A DNA stretch of 64,000 nucleotides from Hyphodiscus hymeniophilus (Eukaryota; Ascomycota; Leotiomycetes; Helotiales; Hyphodiscaceae). This document shows, piece after piece, positions 59,364 through 64,000 of the stretch; the stretch's first letter is position 1; each line of letters begins with the position of its first letter. The notes beneath the pieces were generated by a model. It was not told the origin of the DNA, ran no database searches, and saw only the letters and a list, made by a program, of their open reading frames with translations. Position numbers and translations under genes: made by a program. The DNA lies in contig VNKQ01000017.1 of the NCBI GenBank assembly GCA_016508695.1, positions 620,001-684,000 on the forward strand, given 5' to 3'.

Positions 59364-60242
59364 CGAGATGCTTGAATATGTATTTTATCATGTATATCAT
59401 CACACAAACACGATGTACACCAAATCCTCAATTCGGGTCATGTTCCCAATGCACAAAACCGGGAACTTGAAGTTCAGTGAACGTGAATCAGCTAAACCAA
59501 GTGGTTATAACGTATCACAGGTAATTCTTACCTTGGGAAGTGGTTATGGGTTGTGAGTAGACGCCAAAAAATAAGTATAAACTCTTTTCCTAGGACCTGG
59601 TATCGGCGTTACTCGTATTACTTATGCATACGGTATAGAATTTTACTCACCTACCTGCCCTTGATCCAGAGTTCAAAGTTTTCTTTTTCTCGTCAGTCTC
59701 TTGAGGGTCAGTGGTTCGAAAGTTCTTACCAAGATATTCCAATCGTCATGTCGTTGGATTGGTTTGAACGACCTGGCCACTTTGCCTTTGAAGAGAAAAC
59801 ATATGCACAAACAAACGAGGAAGATTGGAGGGACAGTTCTACCTCAATGAAAAGCCATTCGGGTAAAGGTACGTTATATTACCTAGGGTCACGTGGACTG
59901 TGCATTGCACCGTTATCGATTCTGATCGCGAGTCATATCTCTTTAGCTGGTACGAAATCCCAATACTAGCCACAATACTTTCTAGAAGGGAACATCACAA
60001 AGCACAAGACAGACATGACTTTACAATTATGAAGTATGTCATGTGATATTTGTCTTGGCGCCTTGGCTAGCGCTAAATTTGAAAACGCATGCGGACAACC
60101 TGGTCCAACATTGTATATAGCTGAACACGAAAATAAACCCATCCAGCATGTCCATAATACGTACTTGAAACTATCTCGATCTACCTTCCTCAAACCCTTG
60201 GCCTAATATTCACTCTCTTTATCTCGATATTACTCTACAAAG
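59364..60242. other. Intergenic region
   Basis: 3' flank of the metallophosphoesterase gene and promoter of the lactate dehydrogenase gene. A 138-codon plus frame (59553-59969) opens with ATG but matches no family I know and has no splice partners; I do not annotate it. Confidence 0.45.
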
Positions 60243-61285
60243 ATGCCTGCTTCCAGTGGCCTGATATCAATTATAGGAGCGGGTTCTGTTGGATCAGCCA
60301 TCGCATATTCGCTCCTTCTCCGACAAGTTGTAGCCGATATTGTCCTAGTCGACATAGATCATGACTTGTGCCAGGCTCAAGTACAAGATCTCACGGATGC
60401 CACATTTCTCTCCAACGTCCGGATCAGGCAAGGGGGTGTTGAAGATGCACAGAAGGCTGACATTATCATCATCACTGCCGGAGCTAAGCAGAGGCCCGGC
60501 GATACACGACTTGACCTGATAGATAGAAACTTCAAAGTCCTGAAGTCTATCATACTATCACTCCAGCCTCTTCGTACGGACACCATCCTCCTCATCGTTG
60601 CTAATCCGGTTGATATCCTCACATTGTTTGCGCAGAGACTATCGGGCTTGCCTAAGGGTCAAGTCATTGGATCTGGCACATTACTGGACTCGGTCAGACT
60701 CACGGGGATCCTGGCGAGCAAGCTGAAGGTAAGTTCGCAATCGGAACAGATTCTGGTCTTCTACGACACTAATTGCGAAGTAGGTCTCTGAGACTTCCAT
60801 TCATGCCCTTGTCATTGGTGAGCATGGCGATTCTCAGTGTGTAAGTTCATAACCACAAGCTGCATTTCCAACATACTCGAGCTGTGGATTGATTTATTTG
60901 ATAGGTCGCTTGGTCTACCGCAACTGTACATGGAACACCTTTATTGAAAGTCCTCCCATTAACAGAAGCCGAGCGCGAAGAGATTGCCATGACAACCAGG
61001 ATGAAGGCGGAAGCGATCATCAAGGTGAAAGGATTCACATCATATGGTGTCGCTGCTGCTACCTCGAGAATTTGCGAAGCTATTATCTTTGACCATCACC
61101 AAGTTCTACCACTTAGCCACTGGCAGGAAGAATGGGATTGTTGTCTTAGCCTACCGGCTGTTTTAGGCAGAGATGGTATCATATCTTCTTTCCCTCTTGA
61201 CCTAAATGAGAAGGAACAGTCGTTCTTGGCAGAGTCGGCAAAAAGGTTGAAGAAAGTAGTTGAAGGATATGTGGAGGAGTTATAA
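60243..61285 (+). CDS. ldh: L-lactate dehydrogenase
   Basis: Exons 60243..60728, 60784..60840 (57 nt) and 60905..61285; introns 55 and 64 nt; 307 residues. NAD-binding GAGSVG at 12-17, followed by the acid end of strand beta-B (VLVDIDHD). Substrate loop GAKQRPGDTRLDL has Gln at the position that marks lactate rather than malate dehydrogenase. NPVDILT, then DSVRLTG with the substrate-binding Arg. Catalytic His176 is in GEHGDSQ. Cytosolic, interconverts pyruvate and L-lactate with NADH. The protein is of the bacterial L-LDH type; its occurrence in some filamentous fungi is patchy and has been linked to lateral transfer, but here the two introns show it is fully adapted. No targeting signal. Confidence 0.9.
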
Positions 61286-62079
61286 TGGTCTCCTTATACT
61301 TTTATTCCCTTCAGCATTTTCAAAGACACGGAGGAGCCGAGCACAAAAGTAAATCGGAGATCTTTGTGAGTTCCTTGTGAGGGAATGCCGATCATAGTCT
61401 ACTCTATGCAGTGGAAGCAGAATCTCATTTCTGTAAGGCTGCGGTCAGTGAGGTTGAATTCGTTGGATTGGCTTACAGCTTTTCGGCCATTGTTCTTAGT
61501 CCTTTGAACCGGTCTCCATGGCCTTGGTCGTATTGAATTATTTTCAATGAGCGACAATGCCTGATGCTTAATCATGATACGAAGAAGGGAATTCTCGTCG
61601 ATTTTACCTTTTTCGAGCTGGCTTCTTCGGAGCACTTTTACCCTCGGCCAGAAGCTAGACTTTGGTGTTTCCTCGTGATATGACTTCGCTTCTGTACGTT
61701 CAACTGAGACTATGAATACTTCTCTACGTCTGAGCTTTAGTCGTGGTTGAAAAAGAATACATCACGTGCTGGATACCGTGTGATCCCTCCTTTACCCGGT
61801 GGCCTAAAGCAAATTATCCGGCTCCGACCCCCTCTGCCAAGCAGCATGTCTTGAGAAATCATGTAGGCAAAACATAGCAGTCATGGCGTATGGTTAAATG
61901 GATAATATCATTCCAGTCCGCCGCAAATGAGTCTCGTGGTATTTAAATGTTAATTTCTCAACCAGAACTGATTCCATGGTCCATCATCTTAAGCCGCCTC
62001 TATCCTGTGCCCTCTACCCCGCCAACCCATCAACTTAAAAATCACCAACTTCGAACCGTAAACCAAACCGTCTACCATA
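61286..62079. other. Intergenic region
   Basis: 3' flank of lactate dehydrogenase and promoter of the GH43 gene. A 78-codon minus frame (61399-61635) is not supported. The last 100 bases are a C-rich leader typical before a fungal start codon. Confidence 0.5.
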
Positions 62080-63048
62080 ATGGCTACCGATCAACCACTC
62101 GTCACGCATATATTCACAGCTGATCCATCAGCCCACGTCTTCAATGGCAAGGTTTACGTCTACCCCTCCCACGATGTGAAAACCGATATCCAAGACAACG
62201 ACAATGGAGACCAATATGCCATGACAGATTACCATGTCCTCTCCATGCCATCAATCGGTGGACCTGTCACAGATCACGGCGTCGCACTCTCAGCAGATCA
62301 AATCCCCTGGGTCTCCAAACAACTCTGGGCCCCAGACGCCGCGTTCAAGAATGGTAAATACTATCTCTATTTCCCAGGTCGAGACCACGATGGGATTTTT
62401 CGAATCGGCGTAGCGGTCAGCGATGTGCCCGAGGGACCCTTCAAGCCTGATCCCAAGCCCATAGAGGGGTCGTACAGTATCGATCCGGCCAGTTTTGTGG
62501 ACGAGGATGGAGAGGCGTATCTCTACTTCGGAGGTATCTGGGGAGGACAGCTACAATGCTGGACGAAAGGCACTTACGATAAAGATGCTTATCCGAATAT
62601 GGAAGCCTCATCAGGACCTGCGATCGGACCGCGAGTGGCCAAACTCAACGAGCATATGCATTCCTTCGCATCTCCTATCCACGAGATTCAGATCCTGGAT
62701 CCCGCTACCAAAGAGCCGATCTCGGCTTCGGATCATGACAGGAGATTTTTTGAGGCTGCGTGGATGCACAAATATCAAGGGAAGTACTATTTCAGTTATA
62801 GCACTGGGGACTCCCATTTCTTGTGCTATGCGATAGGTACGAGCCCGCTGGGACCATTCGTTTATGGTGGTAGGATGTTGGAGCCGGTTATGGGATGGAC
62901 CACGCATCATTCTGTTGTGGAATTTGAGGGGAGGTGGTATCTGTTCTATCATGATACCACGTTGAGCGGAGGGCACAATCATTTGAGATGTGTGAAAGTC
63001 AAGGAAATCTTTTATGATGCAGAAGGGAAAATAAAGACTGAGCCGTAG
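62080..63048 (+). CDS. Glycoside hydrolase family 43 enzyme, intracellular
   Basis: Single exon, 322 residues: one five-bladed beta-propeller domain with no carbohydrate-binding module. Likely catalytic acids: general base Asp15 (FTADPSAHVF), pKa-modulating Asp135 (YSIDPASFVDEDG) and general acid Glu225 (FFEAAWMHK), the GH43 order and spacing. WAPDAAF, GKYYLYFPG and YYFSYSTGDSHF are further family marks. There is no signal peptide: the catalytic domain begins ten residues after the start, so the enzyme should act inside the cell on imported arabino- or xylo-oligosaccharides (beta-xylosidase/alpha-arabinofuranosidase type; substrate not readable). Bacterial GH43 proteins have the same compact form, and the absence of introns is compatible with transfer but not proof. 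Confidence 0.9.
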   Translation: MATDQPLVTHIFTADPSAHVFNGKVYVYPSHDVKTDIQDNDNGDQYAMTDYHVLSMPSIGGPVTDHGVALSADQIPWVSKQLWAPDAAFKNGKYYLYFPGRDHDGIFRIGVAVSDVPEGPFKPDPKPIEGSYSIDPASFVDEDGEAYLYFGGIWGGQLQCWTKGTYDKDAYPNMEASSGPAIGPRVAKLNEHMHSFASPIHEIQILDPATKEPISASDHDRRFFEAAWMHKYQGKYYFSYSTGDSHFLCYAIGTSPLGPFVYGGRMLEPVMGWTTHHSVVEFEGRWYLFYHDTTLSGGHNHLRCVKVKEIFYDAEGKIKTEP

Positions 63049-64000
63049 GGAGGCTATGGATATATATCTAGGCTTCACTATGCTGAGTGTGTACGATCGA
63101 CTCAAAAGCATTCATGCCGATTTCGTATTTGAGACTTGATGTATATATTATGTTAGAATAGGCCATTTGATGCGTTCTTGGTGTGTTATTTAATGGCCAT
63201 ATTCTTTTTAGGCTGTCTCGTTCCTTTATGTGGTCTTTTCAATTTTCGATAACTGTAAGGTCCTTCTCGCCATACGAAGTGTAACAGGTCAAACTCCTCG
63301 AGCGAGTATCGAACAGGTTCAATCAGTTGCGCATAATGTGATCTAGTACCCCTTCCTTTCCTCAGACAACATCAAGCGGTAAGCACCCGAGTAGTGAGAG
63401 AGATAGAGAGAAGGAAACGCTATGTTCGATGAAAGGAAAAGAAGAACTCGGGGGTTCGTTGGCTCCTCATATCAAAGCCAGAAGCGTATGGACCAGGAAC
63501 TTCATCTCTAGATCTGGAGGGGACAGGTATCACTGCAATGTCTACAGTCGGAACTGCGCTATCTAGTACTCAGTATAACAAAGCGGAAAAACTGGACTTT
63601 CATACCGTTGTTTGACGCAAGCCTATCGATTCAACGGATGAGGACTTGTCAGTTCCATCATCAGCGAAGGACGCCGTGATTCTTCTGATTGCGGACCCTC
63701 GAGCTATTAACTTTGAGTGACGAGGCAGTACAGTCTACTAGGTTGTACTTTTGCAAGCACACCCTTCGCGGTTAGCTCTGCCCCAGCTAAATAAGCTCTT
63801 TTATTTCGATGAGGTATTTGGATTTTTCGAGCAAGTGAACATAATCTCCATGCTCGAAGACGCTTGACTTAACAAGACCGGTGACATAAAGGGCTATCTG
63901 CAACACTGGCGCAACGTGCCGTAACTTTGAGACCTCAACTTCAATGACTTGTGCAAGTCTATATAGTGAAACTCACGAACCTTGAGGAAAGTGAGGATCA
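63049..64000. other. Window-end flank
   Basis: 3' flank of the GH43 gene. No coding feature on either strand; any gene beyond must start outside the window. Confidence 0.5.

Noticed and set aside
59553..59969. 138-codon plus frame between the metallophosphoesterase and lactate dehydrogenase genes
   Set aside because: No family resemblance, odd composition, no introns or conserved motif; could be a lineage-specific gene but unsupported.
1..64000. tRNA, rRNA, CRISPR or a biosynthetic gene cluster
   Set aside because: No B-box/anticodon-arm pattern, no spaced repeats, and no polyketide or peptide synthase; the accessory enzymes here are unrelated to each other.

Overview
The window looks like nuclear DNA of a filamentous ascomycete (Pezizomycotina; a leotiomycete is my best guess, not proven). 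The evidence is many short spliceosomal introns (about 45-85 nt, GTAAGT-like donors, CTAAC/CTGAC branch points), no operons, genes on both strands, and a degenerate RNA polymerase II CTD. I support 20 protein-coding genes, one of them with a broken reading frame. I also see one MITE-like DNA transposon, two probable decayed genes and a few regulatory or repeat features. I found no tRNA or rRNA gene and no CRISPR array. Exon junctions were worked out by hand from splice signals and frame continuity.

Region 1-19 kb: a small unknown two-exon gene; a decayed plus-strand gene; lipin-type phosphatidate phosphatase (minus); a membrane-anchored fibronectin-III/coiled-coil protein; a 2EXR/F-box-like protein; the COMPASS subunit SWD1; glutathione reductase with two possible starts. 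Region 19-31 kb is housekeeping: RPB1, then a gene relic carrying a 530-bp TA-flanked MITE, then TAF9 and the trifunctional histidine enzyme HIS4, which diverge from a shared 386-bp promoter with a Gcn4/CPC1-type site.

Region 31-47 kb is more accessory in character, with long gene-poor spacers: an MFS sugar transporter (7 exons), a ZIP zinc transporter, a cysteine-rich GPI-type surface protein, a large proline-rich protein, a zinc alcohol dehydrogenase and a secreted HsbA-like protein with a GLP-repeat tail.

Region 47-53 kb holds the most unusual locus: a ~16-exon minus-strand gene joining an N-terminal SERAC1/SesB-like alpha/beta hydrolase to a C-terminal CorA-like transmembrane module with a GMN motif. 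It has a 1-nt frame break in exon 4, a 36-nt intron, microexons and an open frame running past the stop. It may be a recently broken member of a fungal signalling or self/non-self family. Region 53-64 kb: a DUF2945/TUDOR-like small protein, a glycine-rich DUF1399-type (GRDP) protein, a Ted1/Cdc1-type ER metallophosphoesterase, an L-lactate dehydrogenase and an intracellular GH43 glycosidase.

The genes do not form one pathway. RPB1, TAF9 and SWD1 all act in Pol II transcription and chromatin, but I read their proximity as ordinary fungal gene order.
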